DNA of 64,000 bases from JAEHDI01 sp035455185 (GTDB taxonomy: Bacteria; Acidobacteriota; Terriglobia; Bryobacterales; Bryobacteraceae). The translations under genes were made by a program, and so were the position numbers. Location of the stretch: NCBI GenBank assembly GCA_035455185.1, contig DATIFQ010000388.1:1-64000 (forward strand), written 5' to 3'. Below, piece after piece: positions 39,175 through 47,000 of the stretch (positions within the stretch are counted from its first letter, which is position 1; each line of letters opens with the position of its first letter). The notes beneath the pieces are model-generated. The model was not told where the DNA came from. It worked only from the letters and a program-made list of their open reading frames with translations, and did not search any database.

Positions 39175-40785
39175 TCAGGCGAGCTTCTCGATTGCCGCTG
39201 CGGCCGCGCCGAGGACGCCGCCGTAATAGCCGAGCGGCGATGGGCACACTTCGATGCGGCGATGATCCCAAGCTGTTACCTCTCGGGCGAAGGCAGCCTT
39301 GAGGTCGTCGAACAGCATCGGATTGTTCTCGGCGAGCCCTCCCCCAATCACGAGCAGCGACGGGTCGAGCAGATGGATGATGCCTGTAAGTCCGGCTGCG
39401 AGATAGCCGGCAAGCGTGCGGATGGCGCCACGCGCTGGACCGTCACCCCGCCCTGCCTCCCGGATCACTACCTCGGCGCTCGCAAATCCACCTCTCGCGT
39501 AACGCAGGAGCGCGGCGGCATTCGTGTACACCTCCAGACACCCGCGGCGCCCACAGGTGCACGGCAGGCCGCCATACTCGATGGTGATGTGGCCGATTCC
39601 GTTGGCCAGAAAGTGCGGGCCCCGATTCAGGCGGCCAGCCACGTAGCAGCCGCCGCCGACGCCGGTTCCCAGCGTCACACACACGAAATCGTCCGCCCCC
39701 CGCGCCGCGCCGAAATACTTCTCGGCGACGGCCAGCGCGTTGGCGTCGTTCTCGACGCCAACCGGCAGCCCGGCAACAGGACCGAGTTCGGCGGCGATCG
39801 GGGCGCCCGTCCACCCGGGTAGGTTGTCCGTGGCGTAGGCCACCGCGCCAGTACCGGGGTCCACCCAGCCGGCGGTGGCCACGCCGAGCGCCGAGGGCTC
39901 TACACCGGCCTGCGCCGCTAGTTCCCGGCACATCCCGGCGACGCGCTTCAGGTGAGCGAGTAGCACTTCCCGGCCTCCGTCCGACGGGGTCGGCACGGAC
40001 GCTCTCGCGACCAGTCTGCCGTCGCGGGCGACTACGCCGTATTTGGTGTTTGTCGCGCCGAGGTCGATACCAAGGAAGAAACGGTGTTTGCCGCTTCGGA
40101 CCTGGCACTCGATCGCCTGAACAATGCGCCGGGTGATCGCTTCGGGCCGCGTAATCGCGGTGCCGATGACGAGAGAGAAGGCGCCGCCCGCGAACGCTGC
40201 GGCGGCTTCGTCCGGCGTCGAGACGTGTCCTTCGACAATCAGCGGCGTGTCCAGTTCTCGGACCCACTCCGCCACATAGAATGGCTCGAAGCACGTCACA
40301 TCCGCGGTGTCGTCGGTATAGCCGCGCATGGTCGAAGCGACGATCTCGGCGCCAGCCGCGGCTGCGGTCTTCGCTTCCTCCAGCGTGGCGCAGTCGGCCA
40401 TCACGGGCACGCGGAGTTCCGCACGAATCCTTTGGAGCCGCTCGATCGCACCGTAGTGCCTGCCCCGGGCGGTGCAGTCGAGGGCGATGATGTCGGCGCC
40501 CGCTTCGGCGAGCGCATGTGCGCCCTCGAACGTCGGGGTGATCAAGATTCGGCCGTCCTCGATGAGCCGCTTGTCAATCCCAAGAATCGGAACGGAGACC
40601 GCGGCACGGATGGCACGCACATCCTCGGCGCCGTTGGCTCGGATGCCGGCGGCGCCGCCCAGCACGGCGGTGCGCGCGAAACGAGCCATCGATTCCGGAT
40701 CGTGGAAGGGGTCGCCGTCAGGGGCCTGGCAGGAGACAATGAGCCGCTGATGAAGCGCGAGGAGGACGTTCGAAAACGGTTTCAT
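39175..40785 (-). CDS. nanE-nanK fusion: bifunctional ManNAc-6-P epimerase (NanE) fused to ROK-family sugar kinase (NanK-like)
   Basis: 536 residues from the ATG at 40785. Residues 1-233 are NanE-like: 'GGAAGIRANG', 'PILGIDKRL', 'ILITPTFEGAHALAEAGADI', 'LDCTARGR' and 'PLIVEGHVSTP' match the N-acetylmannosamine-6-phosphate 2-epimerase barrel. Residues 236-536 are a ROK kinase: 'GIDLGATNTKYG' (239-250), Asp347 in 'ENDANAL', 'TLGTGVGGG' and the zinc motif 'CTCGRRGCLE' (409-418). It would phosphorylate ManNAc and then epimerise it to GlcNAc-6-P. The ATG overlaps the permease stop (ATGA). No lyase (NanA) gene is in this window. Confidence 0.92.
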   Translation of the reverse strand: MKPFSNVLLALHQRLIVSCQAPDGDPFHDPESMARFARTAVLGGAAGIRANGAEDVRAIRAAVSVPILGIDKRLIEDGRILITPTFEGAHALAEAGADIIALDCTARGRHYGAIERLQRIRAELRVPVMADCATLEEAKTAAAAGAEIVASTMRGYTDDTADVTCFEPFYVAEWVRELDTPLIVEGHVSTPDEAAAAFAGGAFSLVIGTAITRPEAITRRIVQAIECQVRSGKHRFFLGIDLGATNTKYGVVARDGRLVARASVPTPSDGGREVLLAHLKRVAGMCRELAAQAGVEPSALGVATAGWVDPGTGAVAYATDNLPGWTGAPIAAELGPVAGLPVGVENDANALAVAEKYFGAARGADDFVCVTLGTGVGGGCYVAGRLNRGPHFLANGIGHITIEYGGLPCTCGRRGCLEVYTNAAALLRYARGGFASAEVVIREAGRGDGPARGAIRTLAGYLAAGLTGIIHLLDPSLLVIGGGLAENNPMLFDDLKAAFAREVTAWDHRRIEVCPSPLGYYGGVLGAAAAAIEKLA

Positions 40786-41801
40786 GCTTTTCCGAAGCTG
40801 CTTGACACAGCGCAAAGGACGATCGCGGCGAGCAGGGTGAGAATGCCCGATCTCATAAGACGCAGCGCCCTGGGGTCCGCGCCTCGCCATTCGCCGAGCC
40901 AGAGACCCATCACGTTGGCGACGACCAGGCCGACGGCGAGGCTTAGAGGCCAGCCGATCGAAGGGCCGATGTCGCCGAGCATCGGCGTGGCCGCGCCGTA
41001 CAGGAAGATGCTGGCGCCCCACAGCAGCCCCATGAGCAGGCTGAGTCCCCAGGCCTTTCCCGGCTGCGGGCCAGAGAAAAGTGCAGCGCTTCCGTTCCGC
41101 CTGAGCAGCATGGAGCAGTAGGCGATGTTCGGGATAGCTCCACCGCCAAGCATCAGTAGCCAGATGAGGTTGGTGCTGTCGAAGCTCGAATACCCGAGGC
41201 GCTCACCGGCCGCGGCGATCGGGAGCGCCAGGCTGTACCCGATGTTGAACACTGCGGAGAGAATCCCGGCGCCGATGCACAGCGCATACGCCGAGAATAG
41301 GCTTCCACCGCTGCGCGAACTCACCGACGCGGATGACTCGCGGAGCCGTCCGGCCTGTCCGCAGAACCAGACACCAGCGAGGAACGTCGCTACGCCGATG
41401 AAAAGAACGATCTGGCTCAGGTCGAATCGGAGATTGCCGCTGAGTAAGAGGGGTACGGCGGAGCCGAGCGCGGAGCTGAGTCCGATGACGAGGCTGTTGG
41501 CCAGAGAGACACCGAGATGGTGTACGCTCAGCCCGAAAAAAATAGCCCCGAATCCCCAGGCGAGCCCGAACCCGGCGGCGCAGGCGATTGCGTTGGGGGG
41601 AGAGGCGGTAAGGACAAGGACTGCGTCCACACCCGACGCGACCATGGCAGCGGGCATAGCCACGCAAGCGATCAAGATAAAGACGAGCCAGATGTTCTCC
41701 CACTTCCATCGCGGGATGAGCTTCATCGGCGTGGTGAACAGGCCGTTGCAGGCGCCGGAGGCGAGTGCAAGAAAAACGCCAAGAGCGACAGATGAACGCA
41801 T
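40782..41801 (-). CDS. RhaT/GRP-type sugar permease, probable ManNAc or sialic-acid-derived sugar importer
   Basis: 339 residues, start at the ATG at 41801. About ten hydrophobic helices are visible, starting 'SVALGVFLALASGACNGLF' and 'IWLVFILIACVAMPAAMV'. 'GFGAIFFGLSVHHLGVSLANS' is the conserved block of L-rhamnose/H+ symporters (RhaT). Length fits RhaT (about 344). Substrate is inferred from the coupled NanE-ROK kinase: ManNAc or a related N-acetyl sugar. It is in an operon with that gene, with a 4-base overlap. Confidence 0.82.
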   Translation of the reverse strand: MRSSVALGVFLALASGACNGLFTTPMKLIPRWKWENIWLVFILIACVAMPAAMVASGVDAVLVLTASPPNAIACAAGFGLAWGFGAIFFGLSVHHLGVSLANSLVIGLSSALGSAVPLLLSGNLRFDLSQIVLFIGVATFLAGVWFCGQAGRLRESSASVSSRSGGSLFSAYALCIGAGILSAVFNIGYSLALPIAAAGERLGYSSFDSTNLIWLLMLGGGAIPNIAYCSMLLRRNGSAALFSGPQPGKAWGLSLLMGLLWGASIFLYGAATPMLGDIGPSIGWPLSLAVGLVVANVMGLWLGEWRGADPRALRLMRSGILTLLAAIVLCAVSSSFGKA

Positions 41802-41865
41802 TAGCGGACCAACAGTGGATTCTACGACACTGCGAGGTGGTGACGGCAGGTGACGAAACGGCCCG

Positions 41866-42621
41866 TTACCGGGAGCGGCGCCGGGCGCCGCCACTTCGCG
41901 TCGTGCGCCTCGAACGCCCGCTCGTCGTAGGCGGTCCGGTCACCGACGCGTCGGAGATGCTGCGTCGTAGTTCGGGGTCCGAGCTATCCTGGGATGCTTC
42001 GAGGTACGCCATAGTCAGATACTCTTTGCGGCTATCGCTCCAGCGCGCAAATTCGTCGGTGTCCTTGCGGTCGAACTTCTGAGGAGCGCCGCTGCCGTCG
42101 AGAGAAAGGAGTTTCCCCTTTTCAACCTCCACGCTCTGGCTGCCCAAGCCGACCTGTGCCTTGCCATCGTACACGCGGATGCACGGGGGGGCCGCGGCAT
42201 CGAAGCGGTACAGCCCGCTCTTCCGCAGGACGGCCGGAGTACCGTTCGCGACAACGCTTACCGAACTGCCGCGGAGCTGGCCGGCGTCGACGATGATGGA
42301 GCCAGCCAGGAACTCGACCTCCGCGCGTGTGATCGATGCGGAGAGGAGGCGGACACTGCTCTCTTCGGCTAGACGAAGGAAAACACCCGGCTGGAGTAAC
42401 ACCTCAGCGCGGCCCGCACCGGTGCGGAACAACTGCCCTTCCGGAATAAGCGGATAATCGCCCGGCTGGCCGATTACAGCCTGGTCCCCGAGAAATACCG
42501 CCCCTTCGACGTAATGGACGAGTCCGGAGCGTGCCGAGATAACTGTTTGCGCGGCGGCAGGCAAAGTGGACAGGCCGGCCAGCAGCGTCGAAACGACGAC
42601 CGACTTCCCAGCCCAGTGCAT
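41866..42621 (-). CDS. exported FecR-domain protein
   Basis: 251 residues from the ATG at 42621 (a TTG 6 codons upstream is less likely). Signal peptide (SVVVSTLLAGLSTLPAAAQT). The FecR-like beta-rich domain is seen at about 40-170: 'LFRTGAGRAEVLLQPGVFLRL', 'SVRLLSASITRAEVEFLAGS', 'VDGKAQVGLG'. The C-terminus is Arg/Ser/Thr-rich (RSRRTTRSGG) and looks disordered. No FecA or sigma partner is adjacent, so it is more likely an envelope protein with a FecR-like fold than a classical anti-sigma. It lies 64 bases upstream of the permease. Confidence 0.75.
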   Translation of the reverse strand: MHWAGKSVVVSTLLAGLSTLPAAAQTVISARSGLVHYVEGAVFLGDQAVIGQPGDYPLIPEGQLFRTGAGRAEVLLQPGVFLRLAEESSVRLLSASITRAEVEFLAGSIIVDAGQLRGSSVSVVANGTPAVLRKSGLYRFDAAAPPCIRVYDGKAQVGLGSQSVEVEKGKLLSLDGSGAPQKFDRKDTDEFARWSDSRKEYLTMAYLEASQDSSDPELRRSISDASVTGPPTTSGRSRRTTRSGGARRRSR

Positions 42622-42714
42622 GACTGGAATTTGCCACAAGGGGGAGAGAAATGCAAGGGGCGTGGAGGAGAAATCTCAAGGATTAAGACTTGTGAACCGT
42701 GGATGTTGATTGAG

Positions 42715-42735
42715 GCCCGGGCGAACAGCCCGGGC
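42715..42735. terminator. hairpin downstream of the 22-residue peptide gene
   Basis: GCCCGGGC (42715-42722), loop gaaca, GCCCGGGC (42728-42735), followed by TTTT on the plus strand and preceded by AAAA on the minus strand. It starts 13 bases after the stop of the peptide gene on the minus strand but the U-run is on the plus side, so it is an imperfect terminator for the peptide gene. Confidence 0.45.
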
Positions 42736-42747
42736 TTTTGGTAGGGA

Positions 42748-42816
42748 TTACTTCTTCTTCTTCGCCGGGGCCTTCTTCTTATCTGGCGCCTTGGCGGTTC
42801 TCGTTCCACAAGCCAT
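42748..42816 (-). CDS. 22-residue lysine-rich peptide
   Basis: An ATG at 42814-42816 opens a 22-codon frame ending in TAA at 42748. The product begins MACGTRTAK and ends KKKAPAKKKK: 10 of 22 residues are Lys or Arg, with an Ala/Pro/Lys tail like histone H1-like bacterial proteins, though far shorter. A strong ribosome site (AGAGGTGA) lies 6 bases upstream of the ATG, and a stable hairpin follows the stop. Those three signals together are why I call it a gene. No function can be assigned; RNA or DNA binding is only a guess from the charge. It stands alone between the FecR gene and the Asp-box lipoprotein. Confidence 0.55.
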   Translation of the reverse strand: MACGTRTAKAPDKKKAPAKKKK

Positions 42817-42919
42817 ATAAAGTCACCTCTCAGGAAATGATGAACGAGAATATGCGATTCCGTCAAGAGTTGAGGGTTTGATTCTCCGTTAGAGTCAACT
42901 TCCACGCTATTCTGGAGAC

Positions 42920-45226
42920 GTGGTGTTTCAGGGAGTTTGGAAGGCGGCGTTGGCGGCGGTTCTGCTGCTCAGCGCTTGCGGATGCCAGTACGTTGGGCGA
43001 ACGTCAAGGGCGACGCGGGAATCGATGGGGTACTTCCGGAACGATGCGTGGACGATCATCGGTCCGGGAGGCGGAGGCGCGCAGTTCTATCCGGCCGTGA
43101 GCCCGCACGACGCGAATCGCGTGGTCGTGGGTTGCGACATGACCGGCTCGTACCTGTCGACCGACGGCGGGCGTGGCTGGCGAATGTTCTCCCTGCGCGA
43201 ACCGGCGCGCTTCTTCGTGTGGGATCCCGCGTCTCCGAACATCCTGTATGCGCAGACCAGTGCGTTGTGGCGCAGCGCCGACACAGGCGAGACGTGGGAA
43301 CTTGTCTACCCGGATCCGTCCATGGTCACCGGTGTCGCGATGCCCGGAGACCATGGCGACGGCTGGATCATGACATCGGCCGGCTCCTTCGATACCGTGG
43401 CCGGCCTCGCCATCGACCCCGCCGATTCGAACATCCTCTATGCCGTGGTGACTTCGTCGCGTGGATCGTACCTGCGCGTCTCAAGAGATTGGGGACGATC
43501 GTGGACGTGGGCGGCGGACCTCCCGCAAGGCTCGAAAGCCATTTACATCGATCCGGACTCGCCGCGGGCTGACCGCACCATCTACGTCGTGGGCGACACC
43601 TACGTGCTCTCCCGTGTGGCGGGAACATGGAGGCAGGGTGCGCCGACTCCGGGCTACGCCGTCATGACAAAAGTCGCGGCGGGTTTTGCGGACGGAGCCC
43701 TGGTGATTTACGCCATCTCAGCGCGCGGGCTGCTGATTTCGAGGGACGGCGGGCAGAACTGGGTGGACTCCTACGTCTCCATGCAACTCGTGGCCGTGGC
43801 GACGCCGCTGTGGAGCGGCCGGACGGCTTATGTCTCGTATGGAGAACTGCCAGAAGGCGGCCGCTCGTATTTCGGCGTTGCGAAGACTGAAAACGCGGGC
43901 ATCTCGTGGCAATACCCCTGGAAGGAAGCAGGAATGAAGTCGCCCGATGTGGATGACGGGTGGATGAGCGCGCGCTTCGGTCCGGATTGGCCCGGCCCGC
44001 CGGTCAGTCTGGGAACGGCCCCGGACAACCCGCAAATCTGCTACGGCTCCGACTACGGCCGTACGCTCCGCACGACCGATGGCGGCAGCACATGGCGCTC
44101 TGCATACTCGTACCAGCTCGCGGACGGCTCGTTCTCCACACGCGGGCTCGATGTGACCACCTGCTACGGAGTCCATTTCGACCCCTTCGACGCTCAGCGG
44201 ATGTTCATCTCGTACACCGACATCGGACTTTTTGTTAGTGATAACGGCGGGAAGGGCTGGCGTAGCTCGACGGGCGTCGGCGTCCCGTGGGAGTGGGTGA
44301 ACACGACTTACTGGGTGGAGTTCGACCCCGAAGTTCCAGGCCGGATGTGGGCAGTCATGAGCGGTACGCACGACCTGCCGCGGCCTAAGATGTGGCGGAC
44401 CAAGTCGCCCTCTTCCTACCGCGGCGGCGTCGCGAAAAGCGAGGACGGCGGACGGTCGTGGCGCACGCTCATGAACGGGATGCCGCAGACCGCGGCGACG
44501 CACATCCTGCTCGACCACCGCAGCCCGGCGGGCGCCCGGGTGCTCTACGTGGCCGGGTTCGGGAAAGGCGTGTTCAAGTCCACGGACGGCGGCGAAAGCT
44601 GGCAGATAAAGAACAACGGGCTCCCCGCGTTCGAGCCGTTCGCATGGCGTCTGGCCATGGACCGCGACGGCATCCTGTACCTGGTGGTCGCGCGGCGCAG
44701 CGAGAACGGCAGCATCGGGAACGACCAGGATGGCGCTCTTTACCGTTCCCGCGACGGCGCCGAGACATGGGAAAAGATGCGGCTTCCCGATGGTACGAAT
44801 GGGCCGAACGGCCTGGCGATCGATCCTGATGATCCCCGCCGCTTGTACCTGGCGGCGTGGGGGCGCCGTGCCGGCAGCCAGGCTGCCGGTGGCGGGATCT
44901 TCCTCTCGACGGACGCTGGTGAAACGTGGCGCGCCGTGCTCGACAAAGATCAGCATATCTATGACGTGACCATCGATCCGCGCGCCCCGGCGCTCTTATA
45001 CGCGAGCGGGTTCGAATCGTCGGCGTGGCGGTCGACCGACCGCGGAGAAACATGGCGACGCATCCGCGGTTATAACTTCAAGTGGGGACATCGTGTAATC
45101 CCTGACTCGGCTGACATCGGGAAGATTTACATCACCACCTTTGGCGGCAGCGTCTGGCACGGACCCGCTCAAGGTGACGATTCGGCCGTCGAGGACATCG
45201 TCTCGCCCCCGGCGCTGCGATACTAG
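42920..45226 (+). CDS. Asp-box/BNR-repeat lipoprotein (GH74/sialidase-like beta-propeller)
   Basis: 768 residues from a GTG with GGAG just upstream. Lipoprotein signal (ALAAVLLLSAC, Cys20). About eleven Asp-box motifs are spread across the chain: 'STDGGRGW', 'SADTGETW', 'SRDWGRSW', 'SRDGGQNW', 'TTDGGSTW', 'SDNGGKGW', 'SEDGGRSW', 'STDGGESW', 'SRDGAETW', 'STDAGETW' and 'STDRGETW'. This is the layout of two seven-bladed beta-propellers, as in GH74 xyloglucanases and related Vps10-like proteins. Catalytic Asp residues cannot be assigned by eye, so it may be an enzyme or a binding protein. Likely membrane-anchored on the outside. Monocistronic. Confidence 0.8.
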   Translation: MVFQGVWKAALAAVLLLSACGCQYVGRTSRATRESMGYFRNDAWTIIGPGGGGAQFYPAVSPHDANRVVVGCDMTGSYLSTDGGRGWRMFSLREPARFFVWDPASPNILYAQTSALWRSADTGETWELVYPDPSMVTGVAMPGDHGDGWIMTSAGSFDTVAGLAIDPADSNILYAVVTSSRGSYLRVSRDWGRSWTWAADLPQGSKAIYIDPDSPRADRTIYVVGDTYVLSRVAGTWRQGAPTPGYAVMTKVAAGFADGALVIYAISARGLLISRDGGQNWVDSYVSMQLVAVATPLWSGRTAYVSYGELPEGGRSYFGVAKTENAGISWQYPWKEAGMKSPDVDDGWMSARFGPDWPGPPVSLGTAPDNPQICYGSDYGRTLRTTDGGSTWRSAYSYQLADGSFSTRGLDVTTCYGVHFDPFDAQRMFISYTDIGLFVSDNGGKGWRSSTGVGVPWEWVNTTYWVEFDPEVPGRMWAVMSGTHDLPRPKMWRTKSPSSYRGGVAKSEDGGRSWRTLMNGMPQTAATHILLDHRSPAGARVLYVAGFGKGVFKSTDGGESWQIKNNGLPAFEPFAWRLAMDRDGILYLVVARRSENGSIGNDQDGALYRSRDGAETWEKMRLPDGTNGPNGLAIDPDDPRRLYLAAWGRRAGSQAAGGGIFLSTDAGETWRAVLDKDQHIYDVTIDPRAPALLYASGFESSAWRSTDRGETWRRIRGYNFKWGHRVIPDSADIGKIYITTFGGSVWHGPAQGDDSAVEDIVSPPALRY

Positions 45227-45362
45227 CCGCCATTCCTTCTTGATCCGGTCGTGCGCCCACCGGGAAGCCTTACTCGAAAATTCACTCTCGCCGCCACAAT
45301 CCAGTTGGCATATACTTGTGCGGACCCGAGGTTTCGAGGTCGGACGAAAGGGGGATCGTATC

Positions 45363-46067
45363 GTGACCATGAGTAGGCGAGCTGCCGCCGAGTTGATCGG
45401 CACATTCTGGTTGGTATTCGGAGGCTGTGGCAGTGCCGTTTTAGCTGCTGCATTTCCAGGTCTTGGTATCGGTTTTCTCGGTGTGGCCCTGGCCTTTGGC
45501 CTGACCGTGCTCACGATGGCGTACGCCATCGGCCACATCTCGGGTTGCCATCTGAATCCCGCTGTGTCGGTGGGACTGGCGGTCGGAAGGCGTTTTCCGG
45601 CCTCGGAGCTGCTCCCGTACATCACCGCGCAGGTGGCCGGGGGAATCCTCGGTGCAGGTGTGCTGTATACGATCGCCAGAGGAAAAATAGGCTTTGATCT
45701 CGCGGCGGGATTTGCCGCCAACGGCTATGATGCGCATTCTCCGGGTGGGTACACGGCAGGCGCATGCCTGGTTGCCGAAGTTGTCCTGACGTTCATGTTC
45801 TTGATGATCATTCTCGGTGCAACAGACCGGCGTGCGCCTCAGGGTTTTGCTCCCGTCGCTATCGGACTCGGCCTGACTCTTATTCACCTGATCGGCATTC
45901 CGGTCACTAATCTTTCCGTCAATCCGGCGCGCAGCACGGGTCCAGCGGTATTCGTTGGAGGTTGGGCGCTTGAACAGCTTTGGCTGTTCTGGGTTGCCCC
46001 CTTGGTCGGTGCGGCGCTCGCGGGAATTGTCTACCCGGCAGTCGCCGGGGACAGGGAAAGCCGGTGA
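45363..46067 (+). CDS. aqpZ: aquaporin Z
   Basis: About 234 residues from a GTG at 45363 with GGGGGA 7 bases upstream; an ATG two codons later is possible. Both aquaporin half-helix motifs are present: 'HLNPAVS' and 'SVNPARS', and the N-terminus 'AAELIGTFWLVFGGCGSAVLAA' is typical of AqpZ, with six transmembrane segments. It passes water across the inner membrane during osmotic change. The upstream 135 bases hold no clear promoter. It opens the stress-like cluster 45.3-53.0 kb. Confidence 0.97.
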   Translation: MTMSRRAAAELIGTFWLVFGGCGSAVLAAAFPGLGIGFLGVALAFGLTVLTMAYAIGHISGCHLNPAVSVGLAVGRRFPASELLPYITAQVAGGILGAGVLYTIARGKIGFDLAAGFAANGYDAHSPGGYTAGACLVAEVVLTFMFLMIILGATDRRAPQGFAPVAIGLGLTLIHLIGIPVTNLSVNPARSTGPAVFVGGWALEQLWLFWVAPLVGAALAGIVYPAVAGDRESR

Positions 46068-46148
46068 GAAGTAGTTGCTTTTCTCACTGGAGGACGATTG
46101 GAAGGACATAGTTGGAGGCGAGGTTCCCATACCTCGAAGGAGGCTGAC

Positions 46149-46403
46149 ATGATGCACTTTCTATGGATGTGTCTTATCGGTCTGGTGGCCGGAGCGCTTG
46201 CGAAGCTGATTATGCCCGGCAAGGACCCCGGCGGCATCATCATCACGATGCTTCTAGGTATTGCCGGTTCCCTGGTGGCCGGATTCCTCGGACGTGCTGT
46301 AGGGTGGTATGAAGCCGGACAGGGTGCGGGATTGATTATGTCCGTCATCGGTGCGATCCTGCTGCTAGCCGTCTATCGCTTAATGAAGCGAGGATCGGCC
46401 TGA
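46149..46403 (+). CDS. GlsB/YeaQ/YmgE-family small membrane stress protein
   Basis: 84 residues. Start at 46149 fixed by AAGGAGG 5-6 bases upstream. The chain has three hydrophobic helices with the family pattern 'IGLVAGALAKLIMPGKDPGG', 'TMLLGIAGSLVAGFLG' and 'LIMSVIGAILLLAVYRL'. Such transglycosylase-associated (GlsB/YeaQ) proteins are commonly induced by osmotic or acid stress; the molecular role is unknown. It lies between aqpZ and the GTPase gene on the same strand. Confidence 0.9.
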   Translation: MMHFLWMCLIGLVAGALAKLIMPGKDPGGIIITMLLGIAGSLVAGFLGRAVGWYEAGQGAGLIMSVIGAILLLAVYRLMKRGSA

Positions 46404-46461
46404 GCGGGCGGCATCCGCCATTTCGCGATCTGTTGACAACTAGTTTCTAAGGTGCGGTCGC

Positions 46462-46977
46462 TTGCCGATCAAGAAAAAGATCTGTCTGCTGGGTGCTGAG
46501 GCGGTAGGGAAGACAAGCCTCGTGCGCCGGTATGTCCTGGGGATCTTCTCCGACCGTTACCTGACCACGATGGGGGTCAAGGTTGACAAGAAGATCCTGC
46601 ATGTCGCTGAAGAAGAAGTCCACCTCATCGTGTGGGATCTGGCCGGTGAGGACGAGCTGACTCAACTGCGGACCGATTACTTAAGGGGCGCTTCCGGCTA
46701 TCTCCTTGTCGTGGATGGGACGCGCATCGCCACATTGCACAAGGCACTCGAACTCCAGCGGAAAGCGGCCGACGCGGTGGGTTCCGTTCCGTTTGTTCTC
46801 GTGATCAACAAGTCGGACCTCGCGGACGAATGGTTTTCGCTTCAGGACGAACTGGAAGAGTCTGGCTGCCGCTTCTGGCCGCTTTGTACGACAAGTGCCC
46901 GGCTGGGGACCGGCGTCGAAGAGGCATTCTTGATGCTTACACGGCTCATGCGGGCCCATCAGGCGGAACCCGGCTGA
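46462..46977 (+). CDS. Ras-like small GTPase (bacterial Rup-type), Glu in the Gln61 position
   Basis: 171 residues with a TTG start (AAGGTG upstream). All G motifs are seen: P-loop GAEAVGKTS (11-19), a Thr in switch I ('YLTTMGVKV'), G3 'WDLAGED' (58-64), G4 NKSD (116-119) and G5 TSA (144-146). Where Ras has Gln61 (DTAGQ) this protein has Glu63 (DLAGE), so intrinsic hydrolysis may be slow. No lipid-modification CaaX box; likely cytoplasmic or partner-bound. It is followed 23 bases later by a sigma54 activator gene on the same strand, which suggests the GTPase acts on, or is sensed by, that regulator. Confidence 0.93.
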   Translation: MPIKKKICLLGAEAVGKTSLVRRYVLGIFSDRYLTTMGVKVDKKILHVAEEEVHLIVWDLAGEDELTQLRTDYLRGASGYLLVVDGTRIATLHKALELQRKAADAVGSVPFVLVINKSDLADEWFSLQDELEESGCRFWPLCTTSARLGTGVEEAFLMLTRLMRAHQAEPG

Positions 46978-47000
46978 GCTGTTGCGGCTCTCGAACGGAA

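Noticed and set aside
45306..45321. A sigma54-like motif TGGCATATACTTGTGC upstream of the aquaporin gene
   Set aside because: The GG to GC distance is 11, one more than sigma54 requires, and -24 ends in T; no enhancer repeats were seen.
46407..46420. Small GGCGG-cat-CCGCC hairpin after the GlsB gene as a terminator
   Set aside because: Only five pairs and no T-run; kept out.
46433..46438. TTGACA before the GTPase gene as a -35 element
   Set aside because: No -10-like hexamer at 16-18 bases downstream; the region reads GC-rich.
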